DNA from: Allorhizobium undicola ORS 992 = ATCC 700741 | GTDB lineage: Bacteria > Pseudomonadota > Alphaproteobacteria > Rhizobiales > Rhizobiaceae | Assembly: GCF_000621665.1 (NCBI RefSeq) | Contig: NZ_JHXQ01000003.1 | Coordinates: 1-64,000 of the forward strand | Length of the DNA: 64,000 bases | Reading direction: 5' to 3' | Shown: positions 7,209 to 16,049 of the stretch, piece by piece | How the letters are laid out: every line of letters starts with the position of its first letter | Position numbering within the stretch: position 1 is the stretch's first letter | The notes under the pieces: generated by a model | The model's database searches: none | Seen by the model: the letters and a program-made list of their open reading frames with translations, nothing else | Told to the model about the DNA's origin: nothing | Position numbers and translations under genes: made by a program

Positions 7209-7659
7209 AATTCAGCACAAAAAGCGATAGGTTGAGAAGGGTCGCGAAGGAAACCCACAGCGCATAGGGCCAGAAAAGCAGGGAGGCGGCCCGGTCCACC
7301 GCTGCCGCCTTGGCGATGAAAACAAAGATCAGCACCAGCAGCGGCAGGATGACGATCAAGCCGAAGCCGGGGCTGTGCAGCCCGAAAAAGGCGGGCGTCC
7401 AGATGAGGTTGAGGATCATCTGCGCCAGCCACAGCGCCATGGGCGTGGAGCGCGGCGCCTTCAGCCAGATCCGGGCGCCCGCCACGCCGATCATCACGTA
7501 GAGAACGGTCCAGACCGGCCCGAATATCCATGCCGGCGGATTGAAGGATGGCTTTTGCAGCGACTGATACCATTCTCCCGGCAGGTTCATGATGCCCATC
7601 AGCGAGCCTGACCCGACAACGAGGAGAACGAAGACAATGTAAGTCGCGGCACGGCGCAT
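7207..7659 (-). CDS. tspO: TspO/MBR family membrane protein
   Basis: 150 residues with five hydrophobic segments and the tryptophan-rich TspO signature: NLPGEWYQSLQKPSFNPP then AWIFGPVWTVLYVMIGVAG, and a fourth-helix LNLIWTPAFFGL. TspO proteins bind tetrapyrroles such as haem and protoporphyrin and act in outer-membrane or stress physiology in alphaproteobacteria. The start is preceded by AGAGG. It is separated by about 30 bases from the DUF1513 gene upstream and may share its transcript. Confidence 0.93.
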   Translation of the reverse strand: MRRAATYIVFVLLVVGSGSLMGIMNLPGEWYQSLQKPSFNPPAWIFGPVWTVLYVMIGVAGARIWLKAPRSTPMALWLAQMILNLIWTPAFFGLHSPGFGLIVILPLLVLIFVFIAKAAAVDRAASLLFWPYALWVSFATLLNLSLFVLN

Positions 7660-7689
7660 GGGAAACCTCTTTATGCTGTTTACGCCACG

Positions 7690-8775
7690 TCAACGCAAAC
7701 GGATGATGTGCTGATCCCAGTTCACCGCCTGTTTTTTATCGCCGAAGTCGCCGCGATAGGAGGAAACGGCAAAAGATGCGGTAGATGCCGCGATACCGGC
7801 TGCATCGGCGACCGCACGCTCATTCACCACCCTGCCGGATTTGCCGTCGATCGTTACCGCCATGCCCTTGTTGGGGGAGGTGATGCCGACAAGCCCTTCG
7901 CCCCGGTTGACGGCAATGGCGCCGACATAATTGCCAAGCGCCTGCGTGACCTGCCGTGGCAGGTCGATGAAGCGAAGATCCTCGCCGCGGGCAAAATGGC
8001 CGACCAGCGGTGGAAGATCGGTTCTCGGACCTTCATACTGGCAGGCAAACCAGACGCGGCCCCGCGCATCCACATCCACATGCCGGGTGGAAAGCTGCCG
8101 CAAGGCTTCCGGCATGTCGTGCTTTTCGATCAATGCGCCGGTTGCGGCATCCGCCAGCACCAGAGAGGGCTGCATATTGTCGAGATTGAGCTTCGTTCGG
8201 CCAAAATCCGGATGGGTTTCGATCCCGCCATTGGCGATGATCAGCAGCCTGCCGTCGTCGCTGACGGTCATGTCATGGGTGCCCAGACCATGTGCTTCGA
8301 ACTCGCCGATGCGGCGAAAACCATCCCTGGCGTCATAAAGGCCGATCATGCCGCGATTGCCGTCGAAATCGTTTTCGCTGGCGTAGAGAATGCGGCCATC
8401 TGGCGAAAAATGTCCGTGGCCGTAATAATGTCGCCCCTCGGGCGCGGAAATCACCAGCGGCGGAGCATTCCCATCGACATCCATGACCAGGGCGTACATG
8501 CCTGGGCGGCGGGCAAAGGCAACGACCTTGCCGGTGGCGGGGCTGGAGGCAAGCCCATGGGCGCGGCCCGGCAGCTCTGCCGTGGCGAGAATATCGCCAG
8601 CCTCGCTCAGGATCGCAAGACCGAAGGCGCCGTTGCCGTCGCGAAAGGCCGAGGCATAGACGGCGTCGCTGCGCATCAGCGCTTCCGCCGCGCCGGGCGC
8701 AAGCCCTGCCAGAAAGACGGCTCCCGCAGCTTTCAGAAAATGCCGCCGGTCAATGAGCGCGCTCGCTGCTTGCAC
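7690..8775 (-). CDS. DUF1513 protein with twin-arginine signal
   Basis: 361 residues from a GTG start three bases after the preceding stop codon. The N-terminus has RRHFLKAAGAVFLAG, a twin-arginine signal, so a folded, probably cofactor-bearing protein is exported to the periplasm. The body has beta-propeller-like repeats: AHGLASSPATGK, YYGHGHFSPDGRILYASEND and HGLGTHDMTVSDDGRLLIIANGG, with conserved histidines. Function unknown. It is the distal gene of the imelysin locus. DUF1513 proteins are found beside imelysins in other proteobacteria, which suggests a shared metal-linked job. Confidence 0.85.
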   Translation of the reverse strand: MQAASALIDRRHFLKAAGAVFLAGLAPGAAEALMRSDAVYASAFRDGNGAFGLAILSEAGDILATAELPGRAHGLASSPATGKVVAFARRPGMYALVMDVDGNAPPLVISAPEGRHYYGHGHFSPDGRILYASENDFDGNRGMIGLYDARDGFRRIGEFEAHGLGTHDMTVSDDGRLLIIANGGIETHPDFGRTKLNLDNMQPSLVLADAATGALIEKHDMPEALRQLSTRHVDVDARGRVWFACQYEGPRTDLPPLVGHFARGEDLRFIDLPRQVTQALGNYVGAIAVNRGEGLVGITSPNKGMAVTIDGKSGRVVNERAVADAAGIAASTASFAVSSYRGDFGDKKQAVNWDQHIIRLR

Positions 8776-8778
8776 CGC

Positions 8779-9888
8779 TCAATCCCCGTCCGCGAAGGAA
8801 AAGCCCGCAGAGAGCCCGACCGCTCCGCCCACGCCGTCGCTGAGCGCGGTAATCATTGCGCGGCTGTCGGCCAGAAGGAGATCGAGCCTGGCCTTCTCGC
8901 TGGCATCGCCTGTGGCTTTTTCCGGGTCGGCGGGCAGGCTTGCCAGCGTGGCCTTCAGCTTTTCCGCCAGTGTATTGACCTTGTCCACCTCGCCGCGCTT
9001 GTCTTCGGGCATCAGTTCCTTCACGCCCGCTCCGTTCAACAGGCTGGTGATGCCGTCGATATTGGCCTGCATGGAGGCGAAGGTCAGGCCCGAGCGCCAA
9101 TAGATCGCCTGCCTGGGAGCAATGCGGCCACCCGCGCCCTTGTAGAAGGTCTCCAGTCGCTCGTCGCGTACGGTTTCCATGCCGTGGACGAGAATGCCTA
9201 TCAATCCGGTCACAGCCTCCGGCGCGTCACGGAATATCTCGTTGGCGGGGCCGGGTTCCTTCCACGATTTGGCAATGCCGTCCGGCGCATCCCATAATGC
9301 GGCAAGCTCCGCTGCCATGTGTTCGACATTACCGGCAATGGCTGCGCCATAAAGGCAGCGGGACGCGCCGTCCTTGCCTGTCAATTGTTCGGCCCCTGTG
9401 CCGTAAAGCACATAATCCAGCGCGCCCAGCCCCTGTATGGCCACGGATTTCTGCCGCAGCGCCACGGAATTCGCAAAGTTGCCATCGGTGGAGGCGATGG
9501 CGGCCTGAATCTGCTTGAGCGCCAGCCCCTTGCGATCGGGATAAAACAGGATGTGTTCGAAACGGTTGTCCTCGATGACCGGGCCGGTGCGGACGATCTC
9601 GATCCGCGACCAGGCAAGCACGGCATCCCTGTAGCCGTTCCGGGCCGCTTCCAGCCCGGCCTGCGAAGGATTGGCGCAGGCCTGCGTCATGCTTTCTTCC
9701 AGAGATTTGGCGCTGGCGTGGAAACCCCGGTAGCCCGGTCGAATGAAGCCGTCCACGACCTTTGCCATCACGGCGGGAACGGCCTGAAGCTGCAAGCCAG
9801 CGGCATGGTGGACATCTGCCTGTTGGGCGGCGAGCGCCGATGGCAGGAGTGCAAGGGCGGCGACCAGAGCGGATATACGGGCTTTCAT
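8779..9888 (-). CDS. Imelysin-family periplasmic protein (second paralogue)
   Basis: 369 residues. The Sec signal peptide is MKARISALVAALALLPSALA. The body is the helical imelysin (peptidase M75) fold with WSRIEIVRTGP, RFEHILFYPDRKG and GLGALDYVLYG. The GxHxxE motif of classic imelysins is replaced at this spot by GALDYVL, so metal binding there is doubtful. Its ATG overlaps the stop of the upstream di-haem gene (TGATG). A longer TTG start one codon earlier is possible. Likely role is iron-related periplasmic work; family assignment is firmer than function. Confidence 0.85.
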   Translation of the reverse strand: MKARISALVAALALLPSALAAQQADVHHAAGLQLQAVPAVMAKVVDGFIRPGYRGFHASAKSLEESMTQACANPSQAGLEAARNGYRDAVLAWSRIEIVRTGPVIEDNRFEHILFYPDRKGLALKQIQAAIASTDGNFANSVALRQKSVAIQGLGALDYVLYGTGAEQLTGKDGASRCLYGAAIAGNVEHMAAELAALWDAPDGIAKSWKEPGPANEIFRDAPEAVTGLIGILVHGMETVRDERLETFYKGAGGRIAPRQAIYWRSGLTFASMQANIDGITSLLNGAGVKELMPEDKRGEVDKVNTLAEKLKATLASLPADPEKATGDASEKARLDLLLADSRAMITALSDGVGGAVGLSAGFSFADGD

Positions 9889-11399
9889 CAAAGCGACTCC
9901 AGAAAGGTGATGAGCGCCCGGCGATCGTCGGGCTGCATTGTCTTGAAGGCGTCTGCCGCCTTTTCGGCTTCGCCGCCATGCCAGAGGATCGCCTCCTCCA
10001 GACTGCGGGCGCGGCCATCATGCAGATAGAAGCCGTGTCCGTTGACGGTGCGGGCCAGTCCCAGACCCCAGAGCGGCGGTGTTCGCCATTCCCGGCCCGT
10101 GGCCAGCCCCACCTGCTGACCGTCGGCAAGGCCGTCTCCCATATCATGCAGGAGAAAATCGGAATAGGGCCAGATCAGATGGAAGGCAAAGGCAGGGTTT
10201 GCGGCATCGCGCTGCGTCACGAATTTCGGCTGGTGGCAGCTTGTGCAGCCAGCGGCGTAAAAATTCTGCTTGCCGCGCAGCACCTGCGGGTCGGCCACAT
10301 TGCGGCGTCTGGGCGGGGCGAGGCTTTCGCTGTAAAGGGTGATGAGATCGAGAACGGGCGGCGGCGCTTCCACGGGGCCAAGCCGCGCCTGTACGCCGTT
10401 GGGCAAGGCAAGGCAGGCTTTTTCAGCGGCGGTGCAATCGCCCGCATGGCGGGGATCGTCAGGCGAGGAAATGCCGATGTCGCCGGCCAGGGCCGATGCG
10501 CTCTGGTCGCGCACTGTGCCATTCTCCGCCTTCCAGCCAAACCGGCCCAAAACCCGTTGATGGCTGCGGTGATCCAGCACGAAGGACGGCTTGCCGGAAA
10601 TGCCGTCGCCATTGCGATCGTCGGGATCGGCCAGTGCCAGAATATCCTCAGGCGCAATCGCCTCGATCAGCCCCATGCCGATCATCGGGTTTGCCATGCG
10701 CGGGGAAAGGCTCGTGCCGGCTTCCAGCGCCCCATAGGCAAGGCCGGTAATGGCATAGGCCGGTTTTTGCAGCCGCACCACCTCGCCGCCGGAAAGCGTC
10801 ACGGTCTCTTCGCCATAGGTCACGGCCATATGGCCTTCGGCGGCCAATCCTGGCACGGCCTGATCCTGCAATTGCCGTCCATAGGTGGCGTCGGGAAAAT
10901 TCAATTGCTTCAGGCTGGCAATGTCGGCCTCTTCCTGCGCGGTGCGGGCCGGGCGGGCAAGACGCAGGAACATGGAGGTGGCATCGCCATCGTCACGCGG
11001 AGGGCGGCCGCGACCGCCGCCCTGATGACAGCTTTCGCAGGAGCGCGCGTTGAACAGCGGTCCAAGCCCGTCCGAGGCTTGCGTGGAGGAGGGGGAGGAT
11101 ACCCAGAATTTCTCGAAAAGCGCCTTGCCCAGCACAAAGCGGTGCTGGTCTTCAAGGCTCAATGTCGGCAGCGGATGGCGAAAGGCGTCATGGTCCGGCT
11201 TGCCGGAAAAGCTGGCAGCCCCCGCCGTCATGGCCTCGAACGGTTCGGGTCTGGAAAAATCCGTGGCCGGGCGCGTGACGTCCGCAACGCGGGCGCGGTC
11301 CGCCTCGCCCAGATCCGCGCGCGCGCTGCGCTCTTGTGCGGATGCGGGCAAAGCAGACAGGAGTACCAAGGTCGCAAAGGTCCATACCCCTGCGAGCAA
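9888..11399 (-). CDS. Di-haem oxidoreductase (DUF1111 / putative thiol oxidoreductase)
   Basis: About 503 residues with two c-type haem sites, CESCH in the N-terminal half and CTSCH in the C-terminal half, as in MauG-like di-haem proteins. Conserved patches include DGLGPLFNARSCESCHQGG and GMGLIEAIAPEDILALADPD, and WRTPPLWGLGLA near the end. I chose the TTG at 11399: it gives a clean signal peptide (MLAGVWTFATLVLLSALPASA) with GGAGG upstream. The frame is open to 11546, but that region contains the hairpin at 11479-11511. Exported via Sec and matured by the cytochrome c system. Confidence 0.85.
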   Translation of the reverse strand: MLAGVWTFATLVLLSALPASAQERSARADLGEADRARVADVTRPATDFSRPEPFEAMTAGAASFSGKPDHDAFRHPLPTLSLEDQHRFVLGKALFEKFWVSSPSSTQASDGLGPLFNARSCESCHQGGGRGRPPRDDGDATSMFLRLARPARTAQEEADIASLKQLNFPDATYGRQLQDQAVPGLAAEGHMAVTYGEETVTLSGGEVVRLQKPAYAITGLAYGALEAGTSLSPRMANPMIGMGLIEAIAPEDILALADPDDRNGDGISGKPSFVLDHRSHQRVLGRFGWKAENGTVRDQSASALAGDIGISSPDDPRHAGDCTAAEKACLALPNGVQARLGPVEAPPPVLDLITLYSESLAPPRRRNVADPQVLRGKQNFYAAGCTSCHQPKFVTQRDAANPAFAFHLIWPYSDFLLHDMGDGLADGQQVGLATGREWRTPPLWGLGLARTVNGHGFYLHDGRARSLEEAILWHGGEAEKAADAFKTMQPDDRRALITFLESL

Positions 11400-11478
11400 G
11401 CGAGCCTTCGCGCCTCCGGTAAATTGACGGCCGGAAGCCGGATTAATCCCTGAAGGGAAATAGGAACAGAATTTTAAA

Positions 11479-11511
11479 GCGCCCCCATGCTTCAGGGAAG
11501 CACGAGGGCGC
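11479..11511 (-). terminator. Attenuator-like hairpin inside the imelysin locus
   Basis: GCGCCCCCATGCTTC pairs with GAAGCACGAGGGCGC (two mismatches) around a 3-base loop. Read leftward it is followed by TTTAAAATTC. It lies in the 159-base gap between the first imelysin gene and the di-haem gene. It would reduce downstream expression or protect the first cistron's mRNA. Confidence 0.55.
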
Positions 11512-11558
11512 GTGAAAGACTGTTTTGGCAGTGTGAAAGGCAGCAAGGCGCGGTTGCC

Positions 11559-12836
11559 TTACTTGAAGACGGCGCCCGGATTGTCGAGGCTGTCTGATCC
11601 TTCCAGCTTGACTTCGCCCAGATCAAGCGCGGCAATGACGCGCTGCACGGATTTCGTCTGGTCGATCAACCCGTCGATGGCGGCCTGCACGGTGGCGTTG
11701 CCTTCCTTGTTGCCCTCGGCAATCATCTGGTCATAGGCCTCCACGGTCTTGCCGCGCTTGACCATGGCCTTCATGGCCTTGTCGGTGACGGTTAGCTTTT
11801 CCTTCATTTCCTTGTCCAGCGCCTTGTCCTTGGCGGCAACGAGCTGGGAGAGCGAGGGACCGGAAAGCTTCGTGCCGTCAACACGGGTATACTGGCCGGT
11901 ATAGGCCGAACGGATGCCGACGGAATCATAATAATGCGAGTTGTAGGTGTTGTCGGAGAAGCAATCATGCTCTTCTTCGGGATCGTGCAGCAGCAGGCCA
12001 AGCTTCATGCGCTCACCGGCCAGTTCGCCATAGGAGAGCGAGCCCATGCCGGTGAGAATGGCGGCAACGCCCGCCTTGGGGTCGTTGAGGAGGGTCTTGG
12101 TTGCCTCGCCTTCCGGCTTCCAGGCATCGACCATTTCCTGAAGATCCTTGACCAGCAGCGTGGAGGCCGATTTCAGATATTCGGCGCGGCGGTCGCAATG
12201 TCCGCCCGTGCAGTTCTTGGTGTCGTAATCGGTGAAGGGGCGGTTGCCGGCGCCGGGACCGGTGCCGTTCAGATCCTGTCCCCAGAGCAGGAATTCAATG
12301 GCATGGTAGCCGGTGGCCACATTGGCCTCGACGCCGCCTGCCTCATGCAGCTTTTCCAGGAACTCCGGCGTCAGATGGCTTGCATCCACCTCTTCGCCAT
12401 TGATCTTGATCTTTTCATTGGCAATGACATTGGCGGTGAAAAGGGCGTTGGTGTCGCTCTCCGTGCCGTAGGAGGCATCGACATAGTCGATCAGGCCTTC
12501 ATCCAGCGGCCAGGAATTGACCTTTCCTTCCCAGTCATCGACGATCTTGTTGCCGAAACGGTAGACTTCCGACTGCTGATAAGGAACACGCGCCTTCAGC
12601 CAGGCCGTGCGGGCGGCCCGCAGCGTCTTCTTGCTGGGCGCGGCGATCAGCGCGTCGATGGCCTTGTCCAGCGCCTTGGCGGTGATCAGGGAATCGTCAT
12701 ATTTGGCCTCGGCCAGGGTGGCATATTGCTTGAGCACCGCCTCCTCGGTGGGTGCGGCAAAGGCCGGGGCCGCCACGAGGCTGGTGGAAGCGATCATCAT
12801 CGCCAGACCGGCGCCGATCATGGAAAAGCGCGACAT
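11559..12836 (-). CDS. Imelysin-family periplasmic protein, IrpA-like
   Basis: 425 residues with a signal peptide (MSRFSMIGAGLAMMIASTSL ... AFA). Classic imelysin: the GxHxxE motif is intact in GYHAIEFLLWGQD at about 178-190. Other family patches are WPLDEGLIDYVD, NRPFTDY and GLLLHDPEEEHDCFSDNT. Homologues (cyanobacterial IrpA, Pseudomonas IcmP/PA4370) are induced by iron limitation. First gene of the four-gene locus, with GGAGATTG just before its ATG and a long upstream region (12837-13104). Confidence 0.9.
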   Translation of the reverse strand: MSRFSMIGAGLAMMIASTSLVAAPAFAAPTEEAVLKQYATLAEAKYDDSLITAKALDKAIDALIAAPSKKTLRAARTAWLKARVPYQQSEVYRFGNKIVDDWEGKVNSWPLDEGLIDYVDASYGTESDTNALFTANVIANEKIKINGEEVDASHLTPEFLEKLHEAGGVEANVATGYHAIEFLLWGQDLNGTGPGAGNRPFTDYDTKNCTGGHCDRRAEYLKSASTLLVKDLQEMVDAWKPEGEATKTLLNDPKAGVAAILTGMGSLSYGELAGERMKLGLLLHDPEEEHDCFSDNTYNSHYYDSVGIRSAYTGQYTRVDGTKLSGPSLSQLVAAKDKALDKEMKEKLTVTDKAMKAMVKRGKTVEAYDQMIAEGNKEGNATVQAAIDGLIDQTKSVQRVIAALDLGEVKLEGSDSLDNPGAVFK

Positions 12837-13018
12837 TCAATCTCCTTCGGCGCGGCGCGCCCTTTGCTCAGCAGGGGCTTGCCCTGCTCCGTAATCTCAT
12901 CCCCCGAAGATCGACGGCAAAAGCGTGTTCACCGGCCCCTCTCCAGGCGTTCTGCGCGCCGGACAGGCCCGATGCGCGAAAAGACGATGACTGCAACGGC
13001 AAACATCGCCTCCGCCAT

Positions 13019-13048
13019 GTGATGAAACAAAAGTAAACTTGTGTCAAA
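13019..13048 (-). promoter_or_regulatory. Candidate promoter of the imelysin locus
   Basis: Reading leftward, TTGACA (13048-13043) is a perfect -35 box. It is followed after 18 bases by CATCAC, a poor -10. The spacer holds ACAA-(8)-TTGT symmetry, which could be a regulator site. I could not match it to a known Irr, RirA or Fur box. Confidence 0.3.
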
Positions 13049-13104
13049 CAATCAGGAATACTTTAGTGTTTTAGGCAATAAACACGTTTTACGCGAGGCA
13101 GAGT

Positions 13105-14391
13105 TCAGGCCCGTCTTTCCAGTCGCGCAAAGAAGAAGCCGTCCGTTCCCGTCAATGCCGGGCTGAGCGTAATGCCGCCGGTGCCGTTGGTTACGGGCGT
13201 GGCCGTTTCGCCGAAGCGGGCCTGCCAGCGCGGCATCATGTCAACTGCGGCAAAGTCCGGGTGGCGGGCAAGGAAGGCTGCGATCTGATCCTGGTTTTCT
13301 TCCGGCAACACGGAGCAAGTCACGTAAAGCAGCGCCCCGCCAACCCGCACATAGCGGGCGGCTTCGGCAAGGGCTTCGGCCTGCTGGTCCACGCGCTCCT
13401 GAAGATTGCGGGTCGTCAGCCGCCATTTCGTGTCGGGCCTGCGCCGCCATGTGCCGGTGCCGGTGCAGGGAGCATCCACCAGCACCTTGTCCATCTTGCC
13501 TTCCAGAGCCTGCAAGGCCTGGGCGCGGTCATGCACCTGCACATTATGCGTGCCTGCCCGCTTCAGCCGTTCGATGATGGGCGCAAGACGCTTGCGATCG
13601 GCATCGAAGGCATGGACCTGCCCCTTGTTGTTCATCGATGCGGCCATGGCCAGTGTCTTGCCGCCGCCTCCGGCGCAGAAATCCAGCACCTTTTCGCCTT
13701 CGGCTGCCTCTGCCAGTTCGGCCACGAGCTGCGATCCCTCGTCCTGCACCTCGAACCAGCCCTTCTGGAAGGCAAGTTCGGCGGTGACATTGGGAAGGCG
13801 CGAGGGGCCGGTGCCCGGCGGAATGCGAATGCCTTGGGGCGCAAGCGGGGCGGCTTCCGCGCCAGAGCGCTCCAGCACCTTCACCACCTTGTCGCGGGAG
13901 GATTTCAAGGTATTGGCCCTGAGGTCAAGGCTTGGGCGCTCGCATAGCGCCTTCGCCTGCGCAAGCCAGCCCTCGCCAAAGGCAAGCTGCAAGGAGGGTT
14001 CCACCCAGTCGGGAATATCGCCCTGAACGGAAAGAGGCGCATCGGCAAGATTGCGGCTGCGATAGGCGGAAAGCTGCGTATCGGTCAGGGGGGCGGGCGC
14101 GAAACTGTCGCCTTCAAGGGCGGCTGCCAGCTCTTCCGGGCTGTGGCCCCATTGGCGCAGAAGCACGGCATGGGCAATGGCGGCAGGGCTGTCGTCATCC
14201 AGCAGATAGGCGTGGGACAGTTTCATCCGCAAGGCGTCATAGACAATATTGCCGATGGCGGAACGATCGCCGGAGCCTGCGAACCGATGGGCAAGGCCCC
14301 AATCCTTCAGGGCGTCGGCCACGGGCCTGCGGCGGGCTTCAATATCCGCCAGAACTTCAATGGCACCACTCAAACGGCCGCCCAAACGCAT
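13105..14391 (-). CDS. RsmB-like RNA cytosine-5 methyltransferase
   Basis: 428 residues of the NOL1/NOP2/Sun family. SAM-binding DFCAGGGGKTLAMA is near the middle, then motif IV VDAPCTGTGTWRRRPD and motif VI TCSVLPEENQDQI, which supply the two catalytic cysteines. The N-terminal part is a reduced NusB-like region. The probable reaction is m5C formation on rRNA with SAM; the target site is uncertain since the family has several members per genome. GGGAGATTG precedes the ATG. Confidence 0.9.
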   Translation of the reverse strand: MRLGGRLSGAIEVLADIEARRRPVADALKDWGLAHRFAGSGDRSAIGNIVYDALRMKLSHAYLLDDDSPAAIAHAVLLRQWGHSPEELAAALEGDSFAPAPLTDTQLSAYRSRNLADAPLSVQGDIPDWVEPSLQLAFGEGWLAQAKALCERPSLDLRANTLKSSRDKVVKVLERSGAEAAPLAPQGIRIPPGTGPSRLPNVTAELAFQKGWFEVQDEGSQLVAELAEAAEGEKVLDFCAGGGGKTLAMAASMNNKGQVHAFDADRKRLAPIIERLKRAGTHNVQVHDRAQALQALEGKMDKVLVDAPCTGTGTWRRRPDTKWRLTTRNLQERVDQQAEALAEAARYVRVGGALLYVTCSVLPEENQDQIAAFLARHPDFAAVDMMPRWQARFGETATPVTNGTGGITLSPALTGTDGFFFARLERRA

Positions 14392-14463
14392 CTCAATCTC
14401 CCTGGCTTTCCATCATGGCCGCCGTGGTAGCGGCGAAAAGCCGAAAGGGCAAGCCCGCAGCGT

Positions 14464-14826
14464 TCAGCCGACCAGCTCGTAACAGACCTTGGCTGTGCCG
14501 CTGGAAACCATGCCGATGTCGGCGGCGGCAGCCTTGGAAAGATCAAGAACGCGACCATGGATGAAAGGTCCGCGATCGTTGATGCGAACCACCACCGTCT
14601 TGCCGTTGTTGCGGTTGGTGACTTTGACCCTCGATCCGAAGGGAAGATATTTGTGGGCGGCGGTGAAGTTGCCAGCGCTCATTCTTTCGCCGGAAGCTGT
14701 ACGGGAACCGGCGGAATACCAGGAAGCACCGCCACAGGTTGTTTGAGCAAAAGCAGTAAGAGGGGTCATTGCCAATGCGGTTGCAAGAACGGCTATAGCC
14801 ATGATGGAACCAGTCGTGTCTGCCAA
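14464..14826 (-). CDS. RlpA-like double-psi beta-barrel protein
   Basis: 120 residues: a hydrophobic leader ending TAFAQT, then the DPBB domain with [29 protein letters not shown] and [17 protein letters not shown], the conserved residues of RlpA/Barwin-like proteins. RlpA cleaves naked glycan strands at the septum. This protein has no SPOR domain and no lipobox Cys, so the septal role is only inferred. The TTG start at 14826 is preceded by AAGGGAAG; an internal ATG at 14802 is the alternative. Confidence 0.85.
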   Translation of the reverse strand: MADTTGSIMAIAVLATALAMTPLTAFAQTTCGGASWYSAGSRTASGERMSAGNFTAAHKYLPFGSRVKVTNRNNGKTVVVRINDRGPFIHGRVLDLSKAAAADIGMVSSGTAKVCYELVG

Positions 14827-15166
14827 GTCTTAACTTCCCTTTGCTCATTCTGAGATGAATTTTGCGTGGGACGGCTAAGGCAGGGCAAAAAATGGCAAAA
14901 AAGTGCCATTTGCGTTCACGGAACATTACAGTCCGTAACATTCGTGATGGTTCTTCATAGTAATGATTTAGTAACTTTTGAGAAAAGTGCTTTGGAATCA
15001 GTTAAAAAGCAGGGGATTCTTGCTTATGACTCGCAGGGAATCTGATCACAAAAAATTTTTCTGATCCGGGGAGAAACAAGGCCACAAATCCGGCCTTATT
15101 TCGGGTGAAATCATGTCAGGCGCGAAAATTTCACCATGCAAATATCGTTTTTCCGGGAATGGTTGT
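14827..15166. other. Intergenic, AT-rich, nothing recognised
   Basis: 340 bases between the RlpA-like gene and the next minus-strand gene. It must hold the RlpA-like promoter. The stretch is AT-richer than its surroundings. No RNA gene, repeat or hairpin that I can support. Confidence 0.5.
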
Positions 15167-16048
15167 TCAGGAAGCCTCCGCAGGACAGCATTTTTCCGCC
15201 CATAATTGCGCAAGTGAAACCCGATAATCCGGAAATTCGAATACAAATCCCAGGTTGCAAATCTTTGCGTTGGAGACCCGCTTGTTCTCGCCATAGAAGG
15301 AGCGCGCCATGGGGGAAAGCTCGGCGGTTTCGAAGGCTTGCTCTGGCGGCGGCTCCCTGCCCATCAGCCGTGCTGCCTCGGTCACGACGTCCTGTGGCGG
15401 GGCGGGCTCATGGTCGGTGACGTTGAAAATGCCGCCTTCGCCCCGTTCGGCCAGAAACAGGCTGGCGCGGGCAATATCCTCCACGCGGATCCGGTTGAAG
15501 ACCTGTCCGGGTTTTACCAGCCGCCGCGCCGTGCCATTGGCGAGGTTGACGAAGCCATTGCGTCCGGGACCGTAAATGCCCGAAAGGCGCAGCACCGCCA
15601 GCGGAATATCAGCCTTTCCAGCCGCTGCCAGCCATTGCTGCTCGGCCTCCACCCGCTCCACGGACCGCTGCGAAACCGGACGGCAGGCGCTTTCCTCATC
15701 CACCCAGCCCCCGTCATGATCGCCATAGACGCCGACGGTGGAGAGGTAGCTTGCCCAGCGCAATTGCGGCATCAGCAAAAAAGGGTCGCCCTGGCTTACC
15801 CGCATCAGCGGGTCGCCCTCCGGGCCCGGCGCTACCGATTGTACGAAATGGGTGGCGCGGGCGAGGATGGCGAGCGCCTCGCTTGAAAGCGTTTCACCAT
15901 CGAAGATCAGCGGCTCGATGCCAAGGGCGGCAAGGGCTGCCGCTTTCCGGCTGGAGCGTGTCGTGCCGTAAACCGTCTGCCCCCTGGCCGCAAACGCCTG
16001 GCCAATGGCCTTGCCGGAATAACCCGCCCCGAAAATCACCAGCACCAT
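15167..16048 (-). CDS. Rossmann-fold NAD(P)-dependent epimerase/dehydratase-like protein
   Basis: 293 residues starting MVLVIFGAGYSGKAIGQAF, a GxGxxG nucleotide fold. It also has SYLSTVGVYGDHDGGWVDE, RLSGIYGPGRNGF and RIRVEDIARASLFLAERG, typical of extended SDR proteins annotated as nucleoside-diphosphate-sugar epimerases. The substrate is unknown. The classic YxxxK is not evident. The ATG lies one base after the queG stop with CAGGAG upstream, so the pair is co-translated. A start 13 codons earlier would overlap queG and is less likely. Confidence 0.82.
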   Translation of the reverse strand: MVLVIFGAGYSGKAIGQAFAARGQTVYGTTRSSRKAAALAALGIEPLIFDGETLSSEALAILARATHFVQSVAPGPEGDPLMRVSQGDPFLLMPQLRWASYLSTVGVYGDHDGGWVDEESACRPVSQRSVERVEAEQQWLAAAGKADIPLAVLRLSGIYGPGRNGFVNLANGTARRLVKPGQVFNRIRVEDIARASLFLAERGEGGIFNVTDHEPAPPQDVVTEAARLMGREPPPEQAFETAELSPMARSFYGENKRVSNAKICNLGFVFEFPDYRVSLAQLWAEKCCPAEAS

Positions 16049-16049
16049 G

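Noticed and set aside
12837..13104. Iron-responsive box upstream of the imelysin locus
   Set aside because: I looked for ICE/Irr and RirA-like palindromes and found no convincing match. Only a TTGACA hexamer with weak surroundings is reported, at low confidence.
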